Source of the DNA: Phallusia mammillata
Lineage: Eukaryota > Chordata > Ascidiacea > Phlebobranchia > Ascidiidae
DNA: 64,000 nt
Assembly: GCA_003260075.1 (NCBI GenBank)
Contig: QLIY01000190.1
Coordinates: 6,520-70,519 of the forward strand
Reading direction: 5' to 3'
This document shows positions 47,601 to 56,699 of this stretch, one piece after another. The translations under genes and the position numbers were made by a program. The stretch's first letter is position 1. Each line of letters begins with the position of its first letter. Under the pieces are notes generated by a model, which searched no databases, was not told where the DNA came from, and saw only the letters and a program-made list of their open reading frames with translations.

Positions 47601-50600
47601 TAAACAATGAAAGAACGGAATTCAAAATGAAAAACTAAACTTCATACGCCAATGTTTTACAGAGGAGATGTAAGCGACTGGCCACTTCCAACTTTGCACA
47701 ACACCAACACCATTGCAGCCTCGAGTCCGAACGTAGTGAGAAAAAATTATTGATCAAATTTTTTCACTTAAAATAGATCTTAGTAGATCTATATTTTAAG
47801 CCCAAAAGGCGCCCTGGAAGATTTTCAGCAGCTACTTTTACCAAATATTTGATAAATTTGGCACAATTAAGCTTAGTTGAAAAAAATTGCAATGAGCACT
47901 TGATACTATTCATTACCACCACGTGTATTGTCGCAAAGTTGTCATAAGTATGACGTTTGGTGGCCACTTTAAAACTATTTTATCTATTCTGTAGAATCGG
48001 TCCACTAAAGAAGTGACTCAGTCAACTCAAAGTCTTTTTCACGAGAAGAGCAAACGTTCCAATTCGCTTATGTCCTCGACACCGTCTTTGTACAGCGTGG
48101 TAAGTGGACTAATATTTAAAGGTTACATTTCAGCATTTTTATATTTTTTTGTGTTTTTTTGCAGCAATCTACAAATCTCGGATCCAGTGGTGAAGAACGA
48201 AACATTCAAAATCAGCTCAATTCGAGTGTAAGTTTTCATTTTTGCACAACAAACATTACCTAAACCCATAACCACAGTAAAATAGTAAGCCGTTTTGTCT
48301 ATTAGCCATACAACCGAAGAACAAGACACGATAAACACAAAAAAATGCACATTGAAAAAATAAAAAAATGTATTTATAGTCAGATAAAAATTGTACCGAT
48401 AAAATATTCAGATTTTTAGAAAAAAAACAAAAAAACATATTGTTTTCCAGATAAAAATTTTACCGAAAACTGTATGCAAATTTGCAACAAAACAAAAAAA
48501 TACGGAAAAGTTGAGATTTTACCGTTTCAATTTTGTTAACAGGCGAAAGTTGTCAGTGCGTTTGAAGAAAGCTTGTCGAGCATGAACTGCCGCTTGAGGG
48601 AGCTCTCGGTCTCGGCTGAACAGAAAGACTCCGAGCTTCAGGAACTGAGATCTACTATCGAATCACTCAAGCACAGTCAATCACCAGACGGTTAGCCGCT
48701 TGTTTGTTAATTTGTAAATCAGCTGAATTCAAGCTTTCAAACCACATGGAACTATATCTATGACTGATTCAGACATCTTGTCCAGCTGTACTTGAGTCGT
48801 TTATATTCTTGTCTGTACTCAAAACCTTTTTTCATTTTCTTGAAAAATAATGATTTTTTTAACCCGAACATTTAGCATTCCCGCATTCCAAAGGAATTTG
48901 ATCTCTTCTGGTTTAGAACCCTTATCTTAGATGATATTGGGCTTTTTGTTTGTTTGTTTTCCACTTTAAATGTTTTTTTGTCTAAAGTGGTTTCTAAATT
49001 GGGTACATTACCAAACTTAATTCTTCCACAGTCTTTTAGTACCACTTGTAAGAAGGACTAAAATGGGACCCAATTTTGTTAAAGGCGGTTTAAAAGGTTT
49101 GAAAGTTTTTGAAATTTCCACTAAAATAGGCCCGAGTGCGAAATAGGGCCCTAATTGTGCAAATTAGGCCCGGGCCGAACCGAAAAGCCTAGCCCTGTGC
49201 GAAGATCGAAAATGCTATGTGTTATTGAAACTGATCTTATTAACAGGTGATTGGTCCAGCACCACTTCATCGCGCCTGAGGAAGAAACCATCGTGTGGTT
49301 CACTGTCCAGTATTAGTTCAAAGACAAGTGTGTCCAGTATAGGAAGCACAGAGGATGGAAAAAGCAAGAAGAAAAAACACTGGGTGAGGATTTGTAATGC
49401 TTTACATGCAAAGTATAAAAAACTGTCATACTATGTCAGCATATTATGTTTGGCTTTTTCTTGTAAGGCTTTTATTTAAAATTTCTGAACCCATCCTTTT
49501 ATGAGTTGTCTCTTATATTAAGTGCTATTCATATATTTTTTTTGTTTTGTAAATGGTTTTACTGTTTTCATGCTGCAAGGCTAAAGGAACTGGCGAAAAG
49601 GTAATATAGCTACAATAATTGCTTTGTCTGTGGTAAAAAAATGATGTGTCGACACTTTAATTCTCATTCCCTGTTTTTTTTCACAGCTTAAGGAATCCCT
49701 TAAAACTGCCTTTAAGCGAAAATCGAGACCTAATCTTTCAGCTGAACTCGAAGAAGCCGAAATCAATCTTGTCGAAACCACTGGGTATGATTTCTTGTTC
49801 CAATATTAGATCTTTCGGCTAATATAAGCCTTTTTAAGTGCTAAGCAAAGACTGTTTTTGTGACTAGTTTTACGGCCGAAATCGAAGTCAAAAGCGACAT
49901 GTTATATTATTCAAATGTTTCAAACGTTAAATGTTCATGTCATCATTAGTCACAGGCCGTTATATTTTTCATTAAACTTATGAACAGATCCGTGTATAGT
50001 GTCCCAATAAGCCTCTTTACATGGAGCGTTTAAGCGTATTCGATACGCTTATTCGATACGCATTTCTCTCGTTTTCGAAAAAGAAAAAAGGCAAAGCGTA
50101 TTAGACTTCTCCGATTCTCGATGCGCTCGGCACAGGTGGTTTGAATACGCTTAGGCGCCAATACGCTTAAGAGAACTCTTTTGTGAACAATTACGTCAAC
50201 TTGAAACCATATGTTGTTTGTTTAATTTGGTGCCGAAAATAACGGGGAAGTTTGTAGCTAATACTGAACGAACGTTCCATACACCAAGTTACATATTTAA
50301 TCGAGTTTTTCGTCCAACTGGTGCAAATTTATACAAATTAGTCGTTTTTTTTTACATATAACCCACAATAGACTCTAATGAAACAAATTTAATAGATTTG
50401 TACAGTCATATAAAGAATTTTTTTAATGTGCTACATGGCCTGGAAATGTAATACAGTTTTAGTACGTACAACTTAGAAATCAGCACTTATTACTATTGGA
50501 CAATGAAGTCAGAGTGATCTATACACTTTGAATATTTCTTCCAACTATTCCTGAGGGTTTAACTGTTCACAATAAACAAATTCATACATTTGGTATGTCT

Positions 50601-53600
50601 AAACTCGACGCAAACAACTACTGCACACAAATTAATTCAGATTTTTTCGAAAGAATATAGACTAAAAGTCTAAAAATACTTTAAAATTAACAATTGTCCG
50701 GCCTTATGTTTGTATATCACTTTACAATGACCACCATATCGTTTTTGCGCAAAGCTAAAAACCTTGAATGCGATTCGGTTCGGCAACATGTAATTTTACG
50801 CTTTAGCGAATCGAAATCGTGACGTCACACAATGCGCATCAACGATACGATTCGATTCGCTCATGTAAATTTTAATGCAGTTTCATCTAACAATGCGTTT
50901 ATCACAAACTAGAGAGTCCGATGTAGTCACCAAACTCCGCGAGGAACTTCTAAACAAAGAAAGAAAGTTGACTGACATCCGCTTGGAAGCTTTAACCTCC
51001 CAACACCAACTGCATCAAATGCAAGATGCCATGCAACGTATGAGGGTACGTAGTGTCTTATGACGTCACTAGGCTTGCGTCATAATATCGTGACGTCATC
51101 GTTTGTTGTTGCTTGCAGTCGGAGATGGAATCGCTGAGAACGGAAAACGAGCGATTGAGTCGAATGGGATCGTCGACCCTTTCGCTCGATTCTATTTGCC
51201 AAGATACTAGAAGAAGTTACGCAAATTTGTCGGGTAAATTTGTGATGGATTATTTGTAGTGGTAGTGTAGAGTAGTGGTACTATAACTGAGGTTCTCAAT
51301 TACCTCGGCACTTTCGATGGATAGTTAGATTATTAGTATATTGTTTAGTCTTTGACGTCATCTTTCTGTGACGTCATAGTTTTCGTTTTTTGGGGGCTGG
51401 AAATAAGATTATTACAATTTTCTCAGGGGTAACGAGCATGAAAAGGTTAATTTACACTGATTTAAAGAATTTATAGAAACTTGTTTGAGGATCAAACTGA
51501 TTAATGTAAAAGGAGAAACAGTAGAAATCACCCTAACTATTCTATCTGTTTTGTAGCTTCGGACTTCAGTTTAAACCGGGACACTTCGGGAATTCGACTC
51601 ACCGTCACGCTTAACTACCCCTATCACGTGATGCACGATGACGATGGTAACGTTCCTTTCTGTGACGTCATTGGCGTTTGTTACGTCACGCGGGCGATCA
51701 CTTGGCGTCAGCTGGACAATAAAGTCCGACAAGTCTTTGTGGTAAGTTATAAAATCCACGTAATGACGTCATCCTGGTGACGTAAATTTGACTCTCATCT
51801 TTCGCTTTACAGGAATACTGCTGCAAAATCGACCCCGCGAACCGTCTGGGTCTGGACTCAGGCATTGTAACGTCATACACTGTTGGCGAGGTGTCACGTG
51901 ACATTGGAGCGGAGACTCCTGAGCTGCTGCCGTGTGGTTATATTGTCGGAAGTGTGGACAGCATCTCACTGGATGTAGCTGGTACGTACTTTTGTAAACG
52001 TTAATATGTTTGACAAACACCATGCCCACAGCCACAAAGCATGTATTAATGTTCATAAAAATACACGCCCCTATAAAGGGCGACATCTTCTTTATGTAGA
52101 AACTGATATTTTTAAACCTACGAGTAAATCCCACTTCTAAAACATAGCTTTGTATCTCCACCATGTAAGCTATATTCGTTCTGTAGTACCAAATATGTTT
52201 TTCCATGTTTAGAATGTTACTCAATCGAAATGATGTCTCTGGAACTTTTGGTCGACCGCGAGACAATAGATCGTTACTGCCGCTTGGTGCTAGAACACGG
52301 CCGAGTAATGTTAAGTGGGCCAACCGGGACTGGAAAATCAACCCTGGCTAAAAGGTTGGTTACATACACAGCACAACACGCATACGAGTGTTCCTGTAAA
52401 ATTAATGGTTCGATTTCTTCTTAGATTGGCTGAGCATATTGTAAGGAAAGTCCCAAAGAGAGTTGGAAAAGACTCGATCGTACACCTCGATCTAAAACAC
52501 CGCAGCGAAAGCGTAAGTGAATTTTAATATCAGCTAAGATGAATATATTTATACTGGTATCAGCCCTATACTCATCCATAAATCATAGTAACCTAGGCCG
52601 ATTGAAGGCGTAATACCCAATCAAGCCGGTGTCCATTCCCATATAGCAAGACACAGGCTAAAAAAATCTAAACAGTGAATTCCAACATGATCGCAAGTAA
52701 AAACTGCAAGTGTTTTTATCTGCGCTCAGCATTTCATGTTCGCGATTTGACCAAAAAAAACAAAAAAGACCAAAAAAGACCAAAAACTCTGGTACTGATT
52801 AAACTAGTCTACCAGTCACGTGACTTCAAGAATATTTTTCATCACGTGACAGGACATTAGGGACTACTTACATCGTCTGTCCGAGGATTGTTCGAAACCG
52901 GAGAGCTGCGGAAGAGAAATTCCCGTTGTGCTGGTGCTTGATGATCTTCAGCGTTCTCCGTCCCTGAATGAAGCTTTCCATCCCCTGCTCACAGCAGCAG
53001 CTCATTCGCAGCTCCCATACCTGATAGGTAAGTAGACTTTGTTTAGGAACAATCTGACGTGCAAGCACTTCACACTCCTGGCCTATATTAAATATGTATG
53101 TTCTTCCATCAAGCAAAAAATATCTTAAAAATTTCTCAATCTGCTGGTTGTGTCGGTTAGCTTGGTTTGTGTGTAATTAACACTGAAGGGACTTGTCGTT
53201 TGTTTTGTGACTTAAAATACTAGGATCGAGTCCACCCCGGTACCTAAACAACGCTGCGCCATGTGTGTACACGCCTCTAAATAACTACTCTACTGTGCTT
53301 TTTGATACGTGCAAATCATACGACAATAATAATAACACATGTGTTTTTGTTTGTATTTTATCACTGCTTACTTGTACCTACCATATAGTTATCAAATGAA
53401 CACGAATTTAATACTTTCATGATCTTGTTTAGGAGTTGTGCAACAAAACCAGGGTGCATCTGATCTCGAACTCCATCAAGAATTCCGTTGGATCTTGTGT
53501 TCAAACCACGTCCCTCCAGTCAGCGAGTTTCTTGCGCGGTCTTTAAGGTATGTGTAAACAAAATACTAAGCAAAAATCCCACATGATGGGCAATGGTAAA

Positions 53601-54501
53601 ATGTTTCCTTGGTTGCAGAAAATCCCTGCACTTGTGGGAGGAAAGGCACAACAAAACAGCTGATGACATCATAGTGCGATTAGTGGAATGGCTTCCTCAG
53701 TGTTGGAAGCAGGTCAACGTCTGCATCGAGGCTAACAATTCCGCTGACGTCACCTTAGGTTCGTAATAAAATAATCCCAATGATATAGGTTTTTCATGTG
53801 CATTGTCAACAACCTGTATTTTTTTGCGACCTTTAGGTCCAAGAATGTTCACATCGTGTCCCATGGAGGCCTCTAGCTCCCTCGCGTGGTTTCGCGACTT
53901 GTGGAACTTCAGCATCGTCCCTTACGTAATTTCCGCTGTGAAACAGGGCCGAAAACCAACCAAAGAATGGGTGGATCCCCTAATGCGGATCAAGGACAGG
54001 TCAGCACTCTAGACAAGTTTTTTTAACTAATGATTTTTAACTAAATGACGTAACTAATTTTTAAGCCCTATTTATCCAGGTATAAAAACACAAATGCAGT
54101 ATGCTTGAATCTAAACAGTTTTGAACTTGTCTTTGAAGCTGGCCTTGGTTCGATAGGTCAGCACTTACGACAGCATTTTTTACAACTTTAAAGATATTTT
54201 CATGCCCTTTTAACATAGATGTGAAAACCCTATGGCCACTTCAAATTTTAAACATTTTGAAACTTACACTTGCAGTTGGCCCTGGTCTGCTCCTTGTGAT
54301 CTGATTCCGATTCGAGCCGAAGACGTAGCACGGGATCCAGATGGCGCCACGCCCACTGCCCCACCCACTCAGTCGGGGGATCCTCTGCTGAACATGCTGA
54401 TGAAACTGCAAGAAGCAGCCGCAACAAATTACGAGAGCGACACTAGTCATGACGACGCCTTCGAACGATCCCTTGATCGCGCGCTTGGTGACCTCTCTTG
54501 A
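35407..54501 (+). CDS. NAV: Neuron Navigator orthologue (CH, SxIP, coiled coil, AAA), 41 exons, 5' end not found
   Basis: Forty-one exons with consensus splice sites and matching phases join into one frame of 1787 residues plus stop; the seven blocks below list them. Order: CH domain, long Ser/Thr/Lys-rich region with two SxIP motifs and a proline-rich stretch, coiled coil, then AAA ATPase. This is the layout of vertebrate NAV2/NAV3 and nematode UNC-53; vertebrate NAV1 lacks the CH domain. Family knowledge: navigators bind microtubule plus ends and actin regulators, and guide cell and axon migration. The first exon seen starts in phase 0 within the CH domain, so the N-terminus lies upstream (candidates 28620 and 29909). 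The final exon ends GDPLLNMLMKLQEAA, like human NAV, then a stop. Introns hold several MITEs and a 61-G run. Confidence 0.95.
36850..38481 (+). CDS. NAV: NAV block 2: basic Ser/Thr-rich exons
   Basis: Exons 36850-36947, 37019-37152, 37218-37835 (618 bp, the largest) and 38362-38481. The sequence is low-complexity, rich in Ser, Thr, Lys, Arg and Pro, as expected for the disordered microtubule-binding part of navigators. KTGIKSPSGLKI in the last exon resembles a conserved navigator motif. The 618-bp exon contains three TGACGTCA sites, two of them read as Val-Thr-Ser. The element at 37986-38323 sits in the intron before the last exon. Confidence 0.88.
37986..38323. mobile_element. 338-bp hAT-like MITE with CCCGAA-rich ends (NAV intron)
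   Basis: Ends CAGAGTTGTAAG and its reverse complement, flanked by ACCTGTGT (37978-37985) and ACCTGTAT (38324-38331), an 8-bp duplication with one mismatch. Both ends contain cccgaacccg-type sequence, linking it to the copies near 49080 and 55402. No coding capacity. Confidence 0.75.
38573..38633. repeat. Run of 61 G in a NAV intron
   Basis: The longest homopolymer in the window, between the NAV exons ending 38481 and starting 38794. No duplicated flank is visible. Read on the minus strand it gives a meaningless polyproline ORF. Probably artefactual; if real it would be a strong G-quadruplex former. Confidence 0.95.
38794..41309 (+). CDS. NAV: NAV block 3: SxIP and proline-rich exons
   Basis: Exons 38794-38872, 38967-39065, 39624-39781, 40013-40110, 40181-40278, 40597-40782 and 41183-41309. 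Two SxIP-type motifs, the EB1-binding signal used by navigators, are visible: SPIP in the first exon and SKIP in the sixth. DKPPPPPRAD in the second is a likely SH3 ligand. RHNLEETMSTLRNTQL matches the vertebrate HNLEETMSSLRG motif, and AGYVSEGD in the last exon matches GGYMSDGD. Confidence 0.9.
41310..44204 (+). other. Large NAV intron (2.9 kb)
   Basis: The longest intron of the recognised NAV exons. No further frame-compatible navigator exon was found. It contains cacgtg-type E-boxes (near 42590 and 43418) and an AT-rich middle. Confidence 0.6.
44205..46795 (+). CDS. NAV: NAV block 4: conserved serine-rich and LAYRSLPRP exons
   Basis: Exons 44205-44370, 44646-44823, 45300-45367, 46214-46324, 46387-46483, 46548-46610 and 46671-46795. 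DDASSVSSCDISD and DVSTDELSS match the vertebrate DDSSSVSSGLSD and NISTDDLNT motifs. LAYRSLPRPTKS in the third exon is a strong navigator signature. The hAT-like MITE at 45640-46051 lies between the third and fourth exons. Confidence 0.9.
45640..46051. mobile_element. 412-bp hAT-like MITE (NAV intron)
   Basis: Ends GGGTGACACTAAAACGCTG and its reverse complement, flanked by a perfect 8-bp duplication TGTTTTAT (45632-45639 and 46052-46059). Inverted homology continues for about 130 bp on each side, through GC-rich gggcgggatgggcggg blocks. The left arm has an extra internal copy of the gcgggacgtcg unit. No ORF. Confidence 0.85.
47156..49784 (+). CDS. NAV: NAV block 5: serine-rich linker and LKESLKTAFKRKS exons, with a 21-bp microexon
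   Basis: Exons 47156-47256, 47663-47735, 47995-48099, 48165-48227, 48543-48690, 49247-49383, 49580-49600 and 49687-49784. The 48543 exon is predicted helical, with heptad-like AFEESLSSMNCRLREL. KKKKHW, then LKESLKTAFKRKS, correspond to the vertebrate WLRSSLRQAFGKKKS motif. The 21-bp exon (AKGTGEK) lies between them in phase 0 on both sides, so it can be skipped without a frameshift and is a likely neural-type alternative microexon. Confidence 0.87.
49080..49200. mobile_element. Partial CCCGAA-type element (NAV intron)
   Basis: A stretch with aggcccgagtgcgaaatagg and taggcccgggccgaaccgaa resembles one end of the family at 37986 and 55402. No matching second end or target duplication was found, so it is probably a fragment. 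Confidence 0.45.
50017..50872. mobile_element. Possible MITE with TTTACATG ends (NAV intron)
   Basis: Near the left, ctttacatggagcg is followed by repeated cgtattcgatacg-type sequence. At the right, gattcgattcgctcatgtaaa is roughly its inverse. That suggests an element of about 850 bp, but the arms are diverged and I could not fix a target duplication. Confidence 0.4.
50913..51233 (+). CDS. NAV: NAV block 6: coiled coil exons
   Basis: Exons 50913-51045 and 51119-51233. VTKLREELLNKERKLTDIRL and LEALTSQHQLHQMQDAM align with the most conserved navigator coiled coil (vertebrate LRDKEMKLTDIRLEALSSAHQLDQL). It continues as SEMESLRTENERL. Probably mediates oligomerisation ahead of the AAA domain. 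Confidence 0.93.
51557..54501 (+). CDS. NAV: NAV block 7: AAA ATPase exons and C-terminus
   Basis: Exons 51557-51741, 51813-51981, 52213-52354, 52425-52512, 52853-53027, 53433-53547, 53619-53758, 53837-53999 and 54276-54501. AETPELLPCGYIVG is shared with vertebrate navigators. Walker A is GPTGTGKS (near 52316-52340), Walker B is VVLVLDD, and a sensor-1-like asparagine sits in FRWILCSNH. The next conserved blocks are WFRDLWNFSIVPYVISAV and GDPLLNMLMKLQEAA. Key nucleotide-binding residues are present, so the ATPase may be active. The protein ends DRALGDLS. Confidence 0.95.
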
Positions 54502-54596
54502 CGAAAAAGTAGCGTTCAACAAGACTTTCGGAGTTTCATTTTTCTTTGCCAATATGCCACAATATTTGAAGCCGAGCTGTTAATTGACTTTTAGCA

Positions 54597-54602
54597 ATTA
54601 AA
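54597..54602 (+). terminator. Candidate NAV poly(A) signal
   Basis: ATTAAA, the commonest variant signal, lies 96 bp after the NAV stop codon. Motif evidence only; the transcript may run further. Confidence 0.4.
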
Positions 54603-54603
54603 A

Positions 54604-55400
54604 CTTTATTCACAGACGCATTTTTGTGAGACACGAATCGGAAATAGAACGTACAATGTTTGTGACGTCATTATGCGTCCTTTTCTGCAATACAGATGAT
54701 AATTCCTATTTATTTTATTTTCCCCTTCACTGTCCTTGCGTTCGCCTAATCAAAGTGCTTTTCCCGCAATACCTGAGTTTTGCGTTTTCTGTTTTCCTTC
54801 CGACTGTGTTTGCCGCCTGCTTATGACGTCATATAGGCCTATTTTACGCTTTCCAGTGCTGGGTGCTTTTCTGGTGGTGGCACTTGGTGCATTGCATCTG
54901 TTTTAAACTGAGTTTTACAGTTGGAGTACGAGGATTTTCTTACACTCGCCGTATGTGATGAGTTTTATTCAATTTTATGATATATATTTATCTATTTTAG
55001 CGGCGATACTGGTCTTCCAAGTTTACTTGACTCATAAACTCAATTAAAATCTTAAACTTCCCAAACAGAAAAGCAGTAGGATGTTTATTACCTGCCTGGA
55101 CCAGTTCATATAACAAACCAAGTATTGCAGTTTTTTTGCATCGTTGGCTGCACCGTTTTCTTTTTTTCACATTCTTCACTTACTTTTTGTTTCTGCTGCG
55201 GACACGTTGCCATGGTGACACTGTGTAATAAAAGCGCGCGGGTCGTTATCCTGGTTCCACTTGTTTGGATTGCCCTACCACATATCGACGCTACCCTCGA
55301 AGAGAGCCGCCTTTGTATTACCGCGGGGATTGTGGGTCCTGCAGTATGACTATATCTCGTGGATGTTGTAAAATTTGCTCTTGAAATTTCTGTGTGATGG
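54604..55400. other. NAV 3' flank, no gene seen
   Basis: Contains two CRE sites (54663 and 54824) and short ORFs without recognisable products. Confidence 0.4.
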
Positions 55401-55401
55401 A

Positions 55402-55702
55402 GAGTTGTAAACGGGCCTAAAATTTGAGCCCGAACTCCAATCGTTTTTGAGAAGCCTGTTTAGGCCCGAAAGTTTGATTGACAGGCATATACATTAAACC
55501 CTCAGAAATGACTAAAACAACAAACACACTAGCCAATTGGCCTTGAACAAAGCGTTTTAGGGCTGTTTGACATTTGGTCAGTTCGAGCATCTGTCTACTT
55601 AGCTAGTTAAATTTACTCAAAAAATACTGTCAACAGTGTAAAGTCAGGCCCAAAATCAAGCCCTTATCTTTAAAGAAACGTCCGAACCCGGCCCGACTGG
55701 TC
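55402..55702. mobile_element. CCCGAA-type hAT-like MITE copy
   Basis: Left end gagttgtaaacgggcctaaa and the following aaatttgagcccgaac, then gcctgtttaggcccgaaa and tttgattgacaggc, parallel the element at 37986-38323 in order. The right end (cgaacccggcccgac) is diverged and no target duplication is clear. Boundaries are approximate. Confidence 0.65.
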
Positions 55703-55775
55703 TCATAAACAAAGTCTCAAATATGGTCGGTTGAAATAAAGTTGAATAACAAACAAATAGGAGGTTATACATCAG

Positions 55776-56027
55776 ATCCTGGAACGTGAATACCGAATGA
55801 GGAAACATACTTCATCATACATCACACGTTCAAGGCAAATTGGAAGTGGCCCTTGCCAACTCCCTAGTAACGGAAGTAATTCGTATTGCGATGGTGCACC
55901 TAAACGCTATACGTCATATTTCAGCAACCGGTCGCATGAAGTTCAACAAACAGCCGCTGGATGTGACGTAAAATGTGCATGTTTACGTCATCATAGGATA
56001 TGCAAAGAACGGTTTCCACCGCATTGA
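55776..56027 (+). CDS. Possible terminal exon, unrecognised
   Basis: After an acceptor-like catcag at 55775, 83 codons run open (ILEREYRMRKHTSSYITRS onward) to a TGA. AATAAA follows immediately at 56028-56033. The polarity and the poly(A) signal fit a last exon, but I do not recognise the protein and found no partner exon upstream. It could be chance. Confidence 0.2.
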   Translation: MLEREYRMRKHTSSYITRSRQIGSGPCQLPSNGSNSYCDGAPKRYTSYFSNRSHEVQQTAAGCDVKCACLRHHRICKERFPPH

Positions 56028-56497
56028 AATAAAAACTTGTATATTTAGCCATATTAGCCTACACTGGGAAAGGATTTTAAAACAATAATTTTACCTTTAC
56101 AAAATCCAAATACAGAAAGTAAAAAAAGTTATTCACAGCGCTGTTGTCCGTTGCCCAGCAGATTAGTTTACTTGTTTGCTAAACTTTAAAAAGCCCCCGA
56201 TATTTGGTTTGGACCGAAGTAAATCTTCCAAGTCAGCATTTTGTCCGAAGAAGAGAGGCTAGTTGATACCAACCAACGTCACACTTAATCCACCACGACA
56301 ACCGTAAATCTACGTGACGGAAGAAATATTTGAACAGGCTGGGCTACCTACAGGATTTAAATTCCTGTCTAATAAAATGCTGAAGATTCTTTTTAGTGAT
56401 AAACCGTTTGTGAGGGACGCTTATATTTTTCACCAGGACTCGTTGGTTTTTGTGCTTGGATATACAATTCATGTTGGTCAGTTGCCTTTTGCCAATA

Positions 56498-56660
56498 CAG
56501 TAAACCTCGGTTAATGCGAATCCGATTGGACCAAAAAATGTCCAGATCAGGCGAAGATCCAGATTAACCGATGTCGATTAGTTCAAGCCTTATTACATTT
56601 CAAATCATTTGTACTTCAAGTTTTGTCAAAATTATACGAAGATCCGGATTAACCAAATAC
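56498..56660. mobile_element. Fragment of a pogo/Tigger-like element
   Basis: After TA, CAGTAAACCTCGGTTAATGC is a typical pogo-like terminal repeat. Internal motifs gatccagattaaccgat and gatccggattaacc echo it. A matching right end with TA was not found. Confidence 0.5.
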
Positions 56661-56699
56661 TGAAATTAAACAAATCTCATTTCGATGTATTTGTAAGTT

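Noticed and set aside
51769-52341. 190-codon minus-strand ORF
   Set aside because: Shadow of the NAV AAA-domain exons and an intron; its sequence shows no known family.
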